Origin: Promethearchaeota archaeon
GTDB lineage: Archaea; Asgardarchaeota; Lokiarchaeia; Sigyniarchaeales; SOKP01
Length of the DNA stretch: 35,993 nt
Reading direction: 5' to 3'
Assembly (NCBI GenBank): GCA_016926735.1
Contig: JAFGOA010000021.1
Location: 1 to 35,993, forward strand
The stretch's first letter is position 1; every line of letters begins with the position of its first letter. Below are positions 8,294 to 16,872 of this stretch, in pieces. The notes below the pieces were generated by a model. That model did not search any database. It had not been told where the DNA came from and was given only the letters and a program-made list of their open reading frames with translations. The position numbers and the translations under genes were made by a program.

Positions 8294-9868
8294 ATATCTA
8301 AAAATGAATTTAAAATATCAATAGGCAATAATAATATCGCTATAAAAGATAAATATACGATTATTTCTGGAAATATTGATAAAAATAATTTTAATTCTTC
8401 TAATGATAATAATCTTTTTCAAACTTATGATAAATTTGATAATCTTTCTTTAGATGGTTTTCTTTCAATTATTAGTCAATTTGAAAAAACATTTAAAAAA
8501 TTAGAGAAGTATAGTGAAATGCTATCTTTTTTAAAAATATTCAGAAAGGTTTCCAATAACAATATTTCAATTCTTGATGATATTATAAATTTAATAGAAT
8601 CCACATACACATATTCAAATACTATTCTCTTAAAAAATGAGATCAGATCACTCCAAGAGGAATTAGAATTATCAACTATTAGAGATAAATCAAGTTTATT
8701 ATCCGCAAAAACTGATTTTATTCATAAAATGGAATTAAATATTGAAAAAAACAGTGAAAAATTATCCTTTTTAGAAGAGGATTATCAAAAAATAAAAAAA
8801 AAGAAAGATAAAATTGAGAAAAAGATCCAGAAGTATAAAGAAGATGTTAAAGAGCTTTCACAAAAAAAAAAAGATAAATTTGATGTAATTAATAAAATTA
8901 CACGAAATATGGAAGATCCAGATAATAAAAGTAATGAAATATTAATTGAAGCAAATCTTTCAAATTCAGAAATGATTAAAAAACTTAGAATTGAAGCAAA
9001 AGAAATCCATAACCAAATTAATCAGACTAAATTAGATTTAAATGAATCAAATGAAGAATTAAAAAAAATAGCGCCAAAATATAATCTCTATAAAAAAGAT
9101 TATGATGATCTTAGTTCAATTATACAAAAAGAAAGCATAAAATTAAAGGAAACTAAAATTGAAATCGATAAAGAAACATCTGATAATATCAAAACAGATA
9201 CGGGAAAAATAAATCAGTTTGGAAAAATTAGATCTTCTGATACCATAAAAAGAGATTTAAATGAGAAACAAAGAGCTTTAAATCAGATAAATCTTTTTAA
9301 AAATTCTTTAAAAGTAAAGGCTAAAGAAGACTTTTCAGGATTAAGAAAAAAAATATCTGATATTACGACATTTATCAATAAAAATCAAGAAAAAATCATA
9401 TTTTTTCCGAATGAAGGTGATATAATTTCAAGTATTGAAAATTTCAGGGATTTGGAATTATTGACAATTAAAGTAGAGGATCAATTAAATCAATTTCTTC
9501 TGACAATTAATCTAAAAGCTGAATTAAAAATAAAATTAGAAACAAAAGAATTCTTTATCCAAATATCATTTATCCGAAATAATAAAGAAATTGTTAAATT
9601 TGAGAATTTGACAACACCAGAAAAAGTCTTTTTTGTTATAATGTTCTATATTTCTATGAAGATCATTCTTAAATTTAAGAATATTATTTTTTCAAATCTA
9701 TTTATTCATCAAAATTATAATAAAAGAGGATCTCTATTTAGGACAATAGAAAAAATAATCCCGATATTTAAAACTAACAAACAATTGGCAGATAAAAATC
9801 TTATTTTTATTATATCCAATTTTGAGATGAATAGATCAATTAGTAATGTAAAATTAATAAAAATTTAA
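8294..9868 (+). CDS. Long coiled-coil protein with degenerate SMC-like C-terminal lobe
   Basis: The first ATG of the frame (8519) is internal. The frame is open and protein-like from 8288, and the natural gap of about 19 bases used throughout this operon places the start near an ATA codon at 8294, after GTGAT. No ATG, GTG or TTG exists there, so the start is uncertain. The product would be about 524 residues: an N-terminal beta-rich part (KISIGNNNIAIKDKYTIISG), coiled coil at about 115-360, then a C-terminal domain. In that domain LTTPEKVFFVIMFYISMKI sits where SMC/RecN proteins have the signature LSGGEK helix, and NLIFIISNFEM sits where they have the late IVISH strand. No Walker A is present. 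A catalytically dead SMC-head relative is my inference. Confidence 0.65.
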   Translation: MSKNEFKISIGNNNIAIKDKYTIISGNIDKNNFNSSNDNNLFQTYDKFDNLSLDGFLSIISQFEKTFKKLEKYSEMLSFLKIFRKVSNNNISILDDIINLIESTYTYSNTILLKNEIRSLQEELELSTIRDKSSLLSAKTDFIHKMELNIEKNSEKLSFLEEDYQKIKKKKDKIEKKIQKYKEDVKELSQKKKDKFDVINKITRNMEDPDNKSNEILIEANLSNSEMIKKLRIEAKEIHNQINQTKLDLNESNEELKKIAPKYNLYKKDYDDLSSIIQKESIKLKETKIEIDKETSDNIKTDTGKINQFGKIRSSDTIKRDLNEKQRALNQINLFKNSLKVKAKEDFSGLRKKISDITTFINKNQEKIIFFPNEGDIISSIENFRDLELLTIKVEDQLNQFLLTINLKAELKIKLETKEFFIQISFIRNNKEIVKFENLTTPEKVFFVIMFYISMKIILKFKNIIFSNLFIHQNYNKRGSLFRTIEKIIPIFKTNKQLADKNLIFIISNFEMNRSISNVKLIKI

Positions 9869-9887
9869 AAATTAGGTATTATATAAA

Positions 9888-10394
9888 ATGTCAAGTGAAA
9901 TAAATCAACAAGATATTACGAAAATAACCAAAATAATTCTAACTAATAAACAAAAGATAATTCGAGAAGAAGATTTACAAAATTTAGTTGATAGTTCATA
10001 TGAATTCAATGAAGTTATTAATATTATATATGCTAATCTAAAAGAAGTAGGATTTGAACTTATAACAACTACTTTTTTGGATCAGAAATATTATATTTTG
10101 ACATCGGATGGGAAAGATGATAATATCACCCCAAGTCAATACGGTATTATAGCTGTTTTATTTGCATTAAGTAAAGAAATTGATGAAAATCTAAAATTGA
10201 ATGATATTAAAGATATATTCTCACAAGTATGGGATTCCGATGTAAAGTATTTAATAGAAAATGATTATCTACGAAAACAATCAATTGACAATTTAGAAAT
10301 TATCAAAATAACTCCTTTAGGTAAAGCACTATTGAAAAATATACATAAAGATCTCCAATTAAAAAATCTTATTGATATTTTTAAAAAAGAATAA
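9888..10394 (+). CDS. Tandem winged-helix protein resembling KITE/MAGE (Nse3, ScpB, MksE) subunits
   Basis: The 168 residues read as two winged helices. The first is about residues 10-75: ITKIILTNKQKIIREEDLQNLV, then LKEVGFELI and QKYYILTS. The second is about 84-160: GIIAVLFALSKEID, then IKDIFS, VKYLIENDYLRKQ and IKITPLGKALL. KITE proteins (bacterial ScpB and MksE/MukE, eukaryotic Nse1/Nse3-MAGE) share this layout and bind SMC/kleisin complexes. The phrasing here is closest by eye to the MAGE/Nse3 pattern. It directly follows the SMC-like coiled-coil gene by 19 bases, which strengthens the reading. It could otherwise be a simple DNA-binding regulator. It ends 20 bases from the convergent Sm-like gene. 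Confidence 0.7.
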   Translation: MSSEINQQDITKITKIILTNKQKIIREEDLQNLVDSSYEFNEVINIIYANLKEVGFELITTTFLDQKYYILTSDGKDDNITPSQYGIIAVLFALSKEIDENLKLNDIKDIFSQVWDSDVKYLIENDYLRKQSIDNLEIIKITPLGKALLKNIHKDLQLKNLIDIFKKE

Positions 10395-10414
10395 GGAGAA
10401 TTAAAAAAGAAAAC

Positions 10415-10831
10415 TTATTCTAAATCTAATTTAAATTGTTCAAAAATCTTTTTTACTCTTTCTGCGGATGGTCCTTCCCCTCTAACACCATTTTCATCGA
10501 CTAGAATTTTACCGTTTAGTATTGAAATTAAATTTTGATCTTCTTTATAAGAAACATGCCCCTTAGAAAAAATAGTAGCTATTCTATCAGCTAGGGCTTC
10601 CATAGGAAAAGGTTCATCTTCTATAGTCATATAACTATAAAAAGAATTTTGGATCAAAATCGTGGGATATGGTTTATTTCTATTATCTTTAACATTTGAA
10701 AGAATTAAGTTTGAATTTTCAGATACACCCTTTAATAATCCTACAAAATATTTTTCATTGTCAATATATACTTTTACAGTCTTATCAATTAATTTTTGTA
10801 ATTCTGTATTATACTCTCTGCCAATAGACAT
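10415..10831 (-). CDS. Sm-like (LSm) RNA-binding protein with C-terminal extension
   Basis: The first 70 residues show the Sm fold pattern: LIDKTVKVYIDNEKYFVGLL (Sm1 strands with the glycine in strand 2), then SNLILSNVKDN. A second domain of about 65 residues follows, with an acidic and helical end (GPSAERVKKIFEQFKLDL). Archaeal SmAP3-type proteins combine an Sm domain with such an extension. They form oligomeric rings that bind U-rich RNA. The gene lies 45 bases downstream of the HypB-like gene on the same strand and is probably co-transcribed with it. The ATG at 10831 is the only reasonable start. Confidence 0.75.
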   Translation of the reverse strand: MSIGREYNTELQKLIDKTVKVYIDNEKYFVGLLKGVSENSNLILSNVKDNRNKPYPTILIQNSFYSYMTIEDEPFPMEALADRIATIFSKGHVSYKEDQNLISILNGKILVDENGVRGEGPSAERVKKIFEQFKLDLE

Positions 10832-10876
10832 GATATATCATTTTATTTTTTTTGTAAGTATATAAAGAGTTATCAG

Positions 10877-11548
10877 CTAATGAATTTTTTCTTCTATTAG
10901 ATTGGTTAAAAGTTCTTCTATATTTGTTTCTGTCTTAGTGCTTGTTATAAATATTTTTATATTTGGATTAATTTTTTTTGCATCATCAATCATATTTTCA
11001 ATATCTATATCCAAAATATCTAAAAGGTCTATTTTATTTATTATTGCAATATCAGACATTTTAAAAAGAAGAGGATGTTTTTTGATTACCCATTCTCCTT
11101 CTGTGATCGATACTACAACAATTCTTTTGTCTGCTCCTAATATAAAATCAGAAGGACAAATTAAATTACCGACATTTTCTATAAAAATATACTTATATCT
11201 ATCTAAATTTACATGCTTAAGAACTTGGGATATATGATAGGCATTTAGAGCGCATTCTCTTCCTGTATTAATTTGAATTGTTCTTACACCATATTTTTCA
11301 ATTCTATTTGCATCTATTCTAGTAGCTATATCCCCATTTATTACTAAAATATCTTCTTTTTTTGAAAGTTGATTTATTATAGATTCTAATATTGAAGTCT
11401 TTCCCGCTCCTATAGCCCCTACTATCTCAAATGATTTTATTTTTTTTTCACTAAAAAGTTTATTGTTATGAGCCGCAATAATATCATTATTTCTGATTAA
11501 ATCTTCATTTAATTCGATAATCCGAGAGATTTTTCCCTTTTTTGACAT
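10877..11548 (-). CDS. hypB: HypB-like GTPase (nickel metallocentre assembly family)
   Basis: The 223-residue protein matches the SIMIBI-class HypB GTPase: P-loop GAIGAGKT near residues 44-51, NGDIATRIDA, ENVGNLICPSDF, and a late NKIDLL base-recognition motif. HypB inserts nickel into [NiFe]-hydrogenases with HypA. Family members normally read GxxCHLDA at the inter-subunit metal site. Here the stretch is GRECALNA, so the cysteine is kept but the following histidine is alanine, while the second cysteine (LICP) is present. No other hyp or hydrogenase gene is visible in the window. It may be a standard HypB with an altered metal site or a divergent metallochaperone. Confidence 0.85.
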   Translation of the reverse strand: MSKKGKISRIIELNEDLIRNNDIIAAHNNKLFSEKKIKSFEIVGAIGAGKTSILESIINQLSKKEDILVINGDIATRIDANRIEKYGVRTIQINTGRECALNAYHISQVLKHVNLDRYKYIFIENVGNLICPSDFILGADKRIVVVSITEGEWVIKKHPLLFKMSDIAIINKIDLLDILDIDIENMIDDAKKINPNIKIFITSTKTETNIEELLTNLIEEKIH

Positions 11549-11659
11549 ATTCTATAATAAAATATTCTTAAAACTGTTTTTTAGAAATTTAGAAGGTTTG
11601 AATAAAGTGTATAATTATGTATCATTGAAAATAATTATTATTTTTATAGAAGGTAATAA

Positions 11660-12610
11660 TTATCTTATTTTTCTAAATTTATATTTAAATATTATATATG
11701 ATCCTAACAATCCACCTAAATCAGGAAGATAAGCAACTATATAATACAAATCAATAAATATCATAAAAAATCCTGGAAGCAGAACTAAAAGGACTATTAA
11801 CAATAACATAATCTTCCCTTTCATTCTAACAGGGACAAACATAATTAACATTGTCATTTCAGTATTCATACTAAAGAAAATCAAAAATGATATTATTCCT
11901 ATAACTCCTCCAAATGCAAGCCCAATAGGGAGTATTGGTAAGTCTGGAGTTGTGAGATAAAAAGGAAGCCAAAGTAAAATATATAATAATCCTGAGAAAA
12001 AAGCAGATATTAGATATAATTTTAGTAAAAAAATACCTCCAAATCGCATCTCAATAATTCTGACAGTGTTATAAAAAAATAATATAAAGAAAAATAAGAT
12101 AAATATTCCTAAAAAATCTCCTGTATAATAAACAAAGGATGAAGTAAAAAAAGTCCAGATATAATAATTTAAAAAGCTAAATGAACTAAGACAAAGTGCT
12201 AGTGTAAAATCATCACGAATAATAGCCGCAATAGATAATATTAAAATACTAAGGATAAGATAAGTTGAGACATTTGAAGTAGGAGATTCTCTAATATGCC
12301 TCTCATAAATCTTACTAGCTCTTCTTTTCTTCTTTTCTTCTTTTTTTAAAAATTTGTTCATTTTCTTTTCTTCATTGGAAGCTGAATATTTTATTGATTT
12401 TTCATCAATATCCTTTCTTCTTTTTCTTTGAGATATTGATGATGGTATATGTTTTATTTCAAATGTACAATTATGATTCTCTGGAAGTCTATGATCCTTA
12501 CAAAAAGTTCCTCCACAATATTTGCACTTAAACGGGAGATACCCCATTTCTTCATTACAATGATCGCAATATGGCACTTTTTTTACCTTTAATCTTGCTT
12601 TTATAATCAA
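11660..12610 (-). CDS. AN1-type zinc finger fused to a pseudo-rhomboid membrane domain
   Basis: The first 55 residues carry an AN1-like zinc finger ([20 protein letters not shown], then CKDH and HNC). A basic linker follows, then five to six transmembrane segments from about residue 115. The membrane part has the rhomboid layout ([10 protein letters not shown], then IIEMRFGG, then a glycine-rich GLAFGGVIG), but the catalytic GxSG serine is absent, so proteolysis is unlikely. Inactive members of this superfamily (Derlin, TMEM115, UBAC2 types) handle membrane-protein quality control in eukaryotes. AN1 fingers are often found in ubiquitin and proteasome-linked proteins, so a protein-quality role is a reasonable inference. 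It lies downstream of another AN1-membrane protein gene on the same strand. Confidence 0.75.
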   Translation of the reverse strand: MIIKARLKVKKVPYCDHCNEEMGYLPFKCKYCGGTFCKDHRLPENHNCTFEIKHIPSSISQRKRRKDIDEKSIKYSASNEEKKMNKFLKKEEKKKRRASKIYERHIRESPTSNVSTYLILSILILSIAAIIRDDFTLALCLSSFSFLNYYIWTFFTSSFVYYTGDFLGIFILFFFILFFYNTVRIIEMRFGGIFLLKLYLISAFFSGLLYILLWLPFYLTTPDLPILPIGLAFGGVIGIISFLIFFSMNTEMTMLIMFVPVRMKGKIMLLLIVLLVLLPGFFMIFIDLYYIVAYLPDLGGLLGSYIIFKYKFRKIR

Positions 12611-12746
12611 TAAGAAATATATTATAAGTTTATAAATTGAAACTATAATTTAAAATAACTCCTTAGTAATTAAAGTTATGATTGAAAATTATATATAAAA
12701 AAAAGAACTATTTCATAAAAGAAAAAAAAATAATTTGTTGTTATTC

Positions 12747-13742
12747 TTAAATATAATAAGGATTAATATTGGGTGGTAGGTAAATACAAATATAATTTAT
12801 AGAAATTAAAATTATCATTGTTATAACTAAAGAAAAATATACTTTCTTATTCCATTTAAATATATTTTCTCCATCTAATATTCCTATAGGAATTAAATTA
12901 AATAATCCCAACATAAAGTTTAAAGAGGCTGCTTGAGCTATAAAAAAATTTATAGGATAAATTGGAACTAAAAAGGATAAAATCAATAATATCGATCCAT
13001 AGACTAAATTCACCAATGGACCCGCTGATTTGCATAACCCTGTTTTTCTATCAATTTTATCTAATCCTAAAACCACAACCGCACCTGGCAAGGCTAAAGA
13101 GGGTAATGCTTGAGATCCTGTTACCATAGAAGTAATTCCCATAATTAAACCAAATATGGTTATTATCATTCCAAATTTTAACAATCTAAACTTAGTTTGA
13201 AGACCAAAATGAACAGCAACTTGACGATGCCCTAATTCATGAAAAAAAAAAGCTGTTGTATAAAATCCTGCTAACATAAATACTATCCAACCGTAACCTA
13301 AAGAGATTAACTGAGTTTGCTGTTCTGGTTGATAAAAACTAATTAAACCTATAATGTAGATTAATACACAACCAATTAGAAGGTGAATAAATTCCGATTG
13401 ATAGGGAAATAATATTCCTTTAAATTCTATTCCGGAATTAGGATCAAATGCATTCTCAGGAATATTAGATTCTCTCCTATACCAAGTAAAACTTCCATCA
13501 CTTCTAGCTTCTGTTGTATTTGATGTTATATTTGAAGATCTTGAAGGTTGTTGTGAAAAATCATTAGGTGAAGTTATATTTGATATAGGATTAATTTGAG
13601 CATTATTCATTTCCAATGTTTCTTTTACAATATTACATTCATGGTCTATTGATTCTTTATGTAGATAACAATAAGATTGCCTGCAAGTACTGCAATAATA
13701 CAGATTTTCAGACTCATTACCGCAATGATAACAATATGGCAT
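12747..13742 (-). CDS. AN1-type zinc finger fused to a site-2 protease-like (M50) membrane metalloprotease
   Basis: An N-terminal AN1-like finger (YCYHCGNESENLYYCSTCRQ, CYLHK, HEC) is followed by a low-complexity Ser/Asn/Thr linker. Several membrane segments then carry the M50 motif HELGH at about residues 169-173 (FFHELGHRQVAVHFGL). The second metal-binding motif appears late as NLIPIGILDGENI, the usual NxxPxxxLDG. Both catalytic motifs look intact, so intramembrane proteolysis is likely. Archaeal site-2 proteases are common, but the AN1 fusion is unusual. The next gene downstream on the same strand has the same AN1-plus-membrane plan. The ATG at 13742 begins directly with the finger. Confidence 0.85.
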   Translation of the reverse strand: MPYCYHCGNESENLYYCSTCRQSYCYLHKESIDHECNIVKETLEMNNAQINPISNITSPNDFSQQPSRSSNITSNTTEARSDGSFTWYRRESNIPENAFDPNSGIEFKGILFPYQSEFIHLLIGCVLIYIIGLISFYQPEQQTQLISLGYGWIVFMLAGFYTTAFFFHELGHRQVAVHFGLQTKFRLLKFGMIITIFGLIMGITSMVTGSQALPSLALPGAVVVLGLDKIDRKTGLCKSAGPLVNLVYGSILLILSFLVPIYPINFFIAQAASLNFMLGLFNLIPIGILDGENIFKWNKKVYFSLVITMIILISINYICIYLPPNINPYYI

Positions 13743-13917
13743 ATAATTAACAACTCTGACTTTTTTTGAAATTAAACATTATTAAATATAAAATTTTATC
13801 TATTAATAGATAAAAGTCATAAAAAACTAATATATAATATATTTATTGATTTAGAAAATGTTTAATTTTAAAAAAAGATATAATTGTCTAAGAAATATAT
13901 AAGTTTAGAACTCCGTT

Positions 13918-15540
13918 ATGACAAGTACACCCACATCTGTTAGAGATGGTCCATACTCTACAAACACCCTTGTATCGAAAAAATTCTTAATTATTTATAT
14001 TATAAATATTTGGATAAGTTTTTATCTCCTTCTAATAGAGTTTATATTATTTTGGAAATTGAGTGAAGTAAATATGATTGTATTCTTTTTATTTTTTCCA
14101 ATAGAAATTCTATTTGGATACTATACTATTATTTTTTCTTCTTTCTTAATCTCGAAATTATTAATGATATTAATTAATTTACTTCATAAACCAAAAGAAG
14201 GGATTTTTAGAAGAGAAAAATCTGATAAAGATTATTATTATTGGAGTTTGCGTGCAGTTATAAAAAAATGGCCTATCTGGATTTTAACCTTTATTCCATC
14301 ATCCTTATTAAACAATCTTTTTTTAACGTTATTTGGTGTAAAAACTTCTTTATCTAATAGTCTTAATCATGTTAATATTGATACTGAATTTATCGAATTA
14401 GGAAGCAAAATCCATATCGGTAAAGGTGCTTTTATAAAATCAAGTTTGATTTTTAAAGATTATCTAATCATAAAAAAGATAATTATTGAAGATAATGTTA
14501 ATATTGCCCCTCATTCATATATATCCCCAGGAACAATAATAAAGAATAATACTGTTATAAATACTCTTTCTGTAACAAAATTAGATCAATTATTAGAACC
14601 TAATTCTATATATTCTGGATATCCCGCAGAAAAGATTGGAAGTAAGGAAAAAAGCACTCTCAGTCAAATAAATATTGATATAATCCTTAAAGAAAAAAAT
14701 ATTAAGACAAATAATAGAATAGAATTGGAAAGAAAAGGGAAGATTCCTGAAAATAAGTTTATCAAAAAAATCCCAACTTATATTGGTATTTTTGCACTTG
14801 TATATTTTTGCTCTTATGCTTTTGTATTTTATGGACTTTATCTTTATTTTACAAAAATTTTCTTTCCATTTGTTTTGAATTCTCCATCATATTCTACTTT
14901 AATATTTACCAATATTTCTATAATTATACTTGTATTTACACCTATAATTATTCTTGGATTTCATATTTTAAATATTCTCTTTATGGTTTTAATTACAAAA
15001 GCTCTTTATAATATCATGAGTAAAATGATTAAACCAAAAGAAGGAGTTTTTCATTGGTCAAAAAAAACGATAGATTATGATTTTTATTTTCTTAGATCCT
15101 TTTTACTTCGATATGCTAAATGGAAGATTCAGAGAAGTCCGTATCCTTGGCTTATTAAATCTGTTTTTAATTTCATTGGAAGTTGTTCAATTGGAAAAGG
15201 GACTGTTATAGAAGATCCATATTTATCAAAAGAATTCATAAATATCGGTGAAAATACATATATTGGCAAAATACTCCTTACTAATCAACTATGGGATACA
15301 GCCTTAACTATAAAAGGAGTAAAAGTTGGAGAAAATGTTGTTATTAATGATGGATGTTGTATTGCTCCAGGTAATAATATTGAAAAAAACGTTACTATTC
15401 TCCCTCTTTCAATAACTTCAAAATACGATTGTTTAGAATATGGTGGAATTTACTATAATGCACCTATTAAATTAATAAAAAATCAAGAAGATTTAATTAA
15501 AATTTTAAATATAAAGATAGACAATAACAATAAATTATAA
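13918..15540 (+). CDS. Membrane protein with two transmembrane/left-handed beta-helix modules
   Basis: This 540-residue protein contains two copies of one module. Each has two membrane helices, a conserved KPKEG(I/V)F...DYxFxxLR segment, and a hexapeptide-repeat beta-helix (for example KIHIGKGAFIKSS and IIEDNVNIAPHSYISPGTII in copy one; SIGKGTVIEDPYL and KVGENVVINDGCCIAPG in copy two). Hexapeptide beta-helices are typical of acyltransferases. Paired membrane/beta-helix modules also occur in the C-terminal domain of some non-ribosomal peptide synthetases (TIGR02353-like). The acyl donor and acceptor are unknown. The next gene, three bases downstream, has a third copy, so the two probably form one complex at the membrane. 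Confidence 0.8.
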   Translation: MTSTPTSVRDGPYSTNTLVSKKFLIIYIINIWISFYLLLIEFILFWKLSEVNMIVFFLFFPIEILFGYYTIIFSSFLISKLLMILINLLHKPKEGIFRREKSDKDYYYWSLRAVIKKWPIWILTFIPSSLLNNLFLTLFGVKTSLSNSLNHVNIDTEFIELGSKIHIGKGAFIKSSLIFKDYLIIKKIIIEDNVNIAPHSYISPGTIIKNNTVINTLSVTKLDQLLEPNSIYSGYPAEKIGSKEKSTLSQINIDIILKEKNIKTNNRIELERKGKIPENKFIKKIPTYIGIFALVYFCSYAFVFYGLYLYFTKIFFPFVLNSPSYSTLIFTNISIIILVFTPIIILGFHILNILFMVLITKALYNIMSKMIKPKEGVFHWSKKTIDYDFYFLRSFLLRYAKWKIQRSPYPWLIKSVFNFIGSCSIGKGTVIEDPYLSKEFINIGENTYIGKILLTNQLWDTALTIKGVKVGENVVINDGCCIAPGNNIEKNVTILPLSITSKYDCLEYGGIYYNAPIKLIKNQEDLIKILNIKIDNNNKL

Positions 15541-15543
15541 AAA

Positions 15544-16299
15544 TTGATAAAAATGGATAATTCTGAGATAATAATAACTGGAAATAATCTTAGAGAAAAT
15601 AGATTCTTTATTTTAAAATTTTTGATAATGTGGCCAGCAATATTATTCACAATCTGTACAATATTACCATTTATAGAAATAACTATTCATTATTTTAATT
15701 TATTAACTATAATCCTTGTTCTTCCATTTGTAATGATAGTATATTTTATGGCGTTCATTATATCAATGGTTTTTTTTTCTAAATTATATTTAATTCTATT
15801 TAATCTAATACAAAAGCCAAAGGAAGGATTTTTTAAAATATCTGTCTATAATAAAGATTATTATTTTTATTATCTCAGAAAAGTATTAAAAGAATTTGTT
15901 ATAAAGATTTTTGATTATTTTCCTCTTCCTTGGTCAAAATTATTACCTTTAAAATTATTCAATATAAAAATTCCTAGCAGTGCAGGAGTACTGGATAGTT
16001 ATATTGATTCTGAATTTATTGAATTTGGTGAAGAAGCTATATTAGGAGAAGGATCGATTGTCATGAGTTCTATAATAATTGGTGATAAATTATTAGTAAA
16101 AAAAACAATTATCGAAGATCGAGTAACAATTGGAGCATACAGTGTTGTAGCACCAGGAACGATAGCTGAAGAAGGGTCTATTTTGGGTATGGGTAGTTAT
16201 ACAAATATAAACCAGCGTCTTGAAAAAAATTGGATATATGTAGGACGACCTGCTAAAAAATTAAAACAAATCATTGATGATTTTAGTAGAAAAGAATAA
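15544..16299 (+). CDS. Membrane-anchored left-handed beta-helix protein, paralogue of the preceding gene
   Basis: The 251 residues form a single copy of the module duplicated in the upstream gene: two hydrophobic segments (about residues 22-45 and 52-85), then KPKEGFFKISVYNKDYYFYYLR, then a hexapeptide beta-helix (LGEGSIVMSSIIIGDKL, IIEDRVTIGAYSVVAPGTI) and a VGRPAKKL end. The listed start TTG at 15544 is followed by ATG three codons later (15553), which is as likely. The near-zero spacing implies co-expression with the upstream protein. An acyltransferase-like role in envelope or lipid chemistry is inferred from the fold only. Confidence 0.8.
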   Translation: MIKMDNSEIIITGNNLRENRFFILKFLIMWPAILFTICTILPFIEITIHYFNLLTIILVLPFVMIVYFMAFIISMVFFSKLYLILFNLIQKPKEGFFKISVYNKDYYFYYLRKVLKEFVIKIFDYFPLPWSKLLPLKLFNIKIPSSAGVLDSYIDSEFIEFGEEAILGEGSIVMSSIIIGDKLLVKKTIIEDRVTIGAYSVVAPGTIAEEGSILGMGSYTNINQRLEKNWIYVGRPAKKLKQIIDDFSRKE

Positions 16300-16396
16300 G
16301 TATTATATTATTAAGAACAAAATATTTGTTTAATAAATTATAAAGTTTTTTTAGCCATAAAGATCTAATCTAATTATTATTAAAGTTGATGTATGA

Positions 16397-16621
16397 GTGG
16401 ATAAAAAAGTGTTTTGTAATACATGTGAACGCTATGTAGAATTAAAAAGGAAACAAATTGATCAAAAATATCACGAATTATGGTTTTTCTTTGTTTTTTT
16501 AACTTTTGGATTTGGTTATCTTATTTTTCTAATAGTTAAATATAGAAAAAGAAAGAACTCTTGTCCCTATTGTGAGGATATATTTGATTTAAATAATATC
16601 CAAGAAGGACCAATTGGTTGA
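16397..16621 (+). CDS. Small single-span membrane protein with a split zinc ribbon
   Basis: The 74-residue protein has CNTC near its N-terminus, one hydrophobic segment (LWFFFVFLTFGFGYLIFLIV, about residues 29-48) and CPYC near its C-terminus. The two cysteine pairs flank the membrane helix, so they are likely either on the same face through a hairpin or in separate sites. I do not recognise the family. The start is GTG at 16397. An ATG four bases earlier is followed by a stop after three codons. It abuts the convergent small zinc-ribbon gene. Confidence 0.65.
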   Translation: MDKKVFCNTCERYVELKRKQIDQKYHELWFFFVFLTFGFGYLIFLIVKYRKRKNSCPYCEDIFDLNNIQEGPIG

Positions 16622-16623
16622 AT

Positions 16624-16872
16624 TTATAATTCCTTAATTTTCATTTGACTTTTACATCTTGAACATATGATATCTTTTTCTGAAAGAGTAGATTTTAAAA
16701 TAGTCTTTTGATAGTTACAGTTTGATTTTGGACATTTCAATAGGTATTTTTTTAGATTTCCTTTTTTTTTTAAATCCTCAGATTCAAATAGATCTTTCTT
16801 ATTATCTACTTTTTTTGTTATTTCCTTTTTTTTTTGTTTTGAATTAACCCATTTATCTAAACTCAATAACAA
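16624..16872 (-). CDS. Small lysine-rich zinc-ribbon protein
   Basis: The 82-residue protein has a basic, charged N-terminal half and a C-terminal zinc ribbon (CPKSNC...CSRC, about residues 48-75). Such small ribbons often bind nucleic acid or RNA polymerase, but no specific family is evident. It lies between MAT on the same strand and the small membrane zinc protein on the other. GGAGAT precedes the ATG (on the minus strand), a good ribosome site. Confidence 0.65.
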   Translation of the reverse strand: MLLSLDKWVNSKQKKKEITKKVDNKKDLFESEDLKKKGNLKKYLLKCPKSNCNYQKTILKSTLSEKDIICSRCKSQMKIKEL

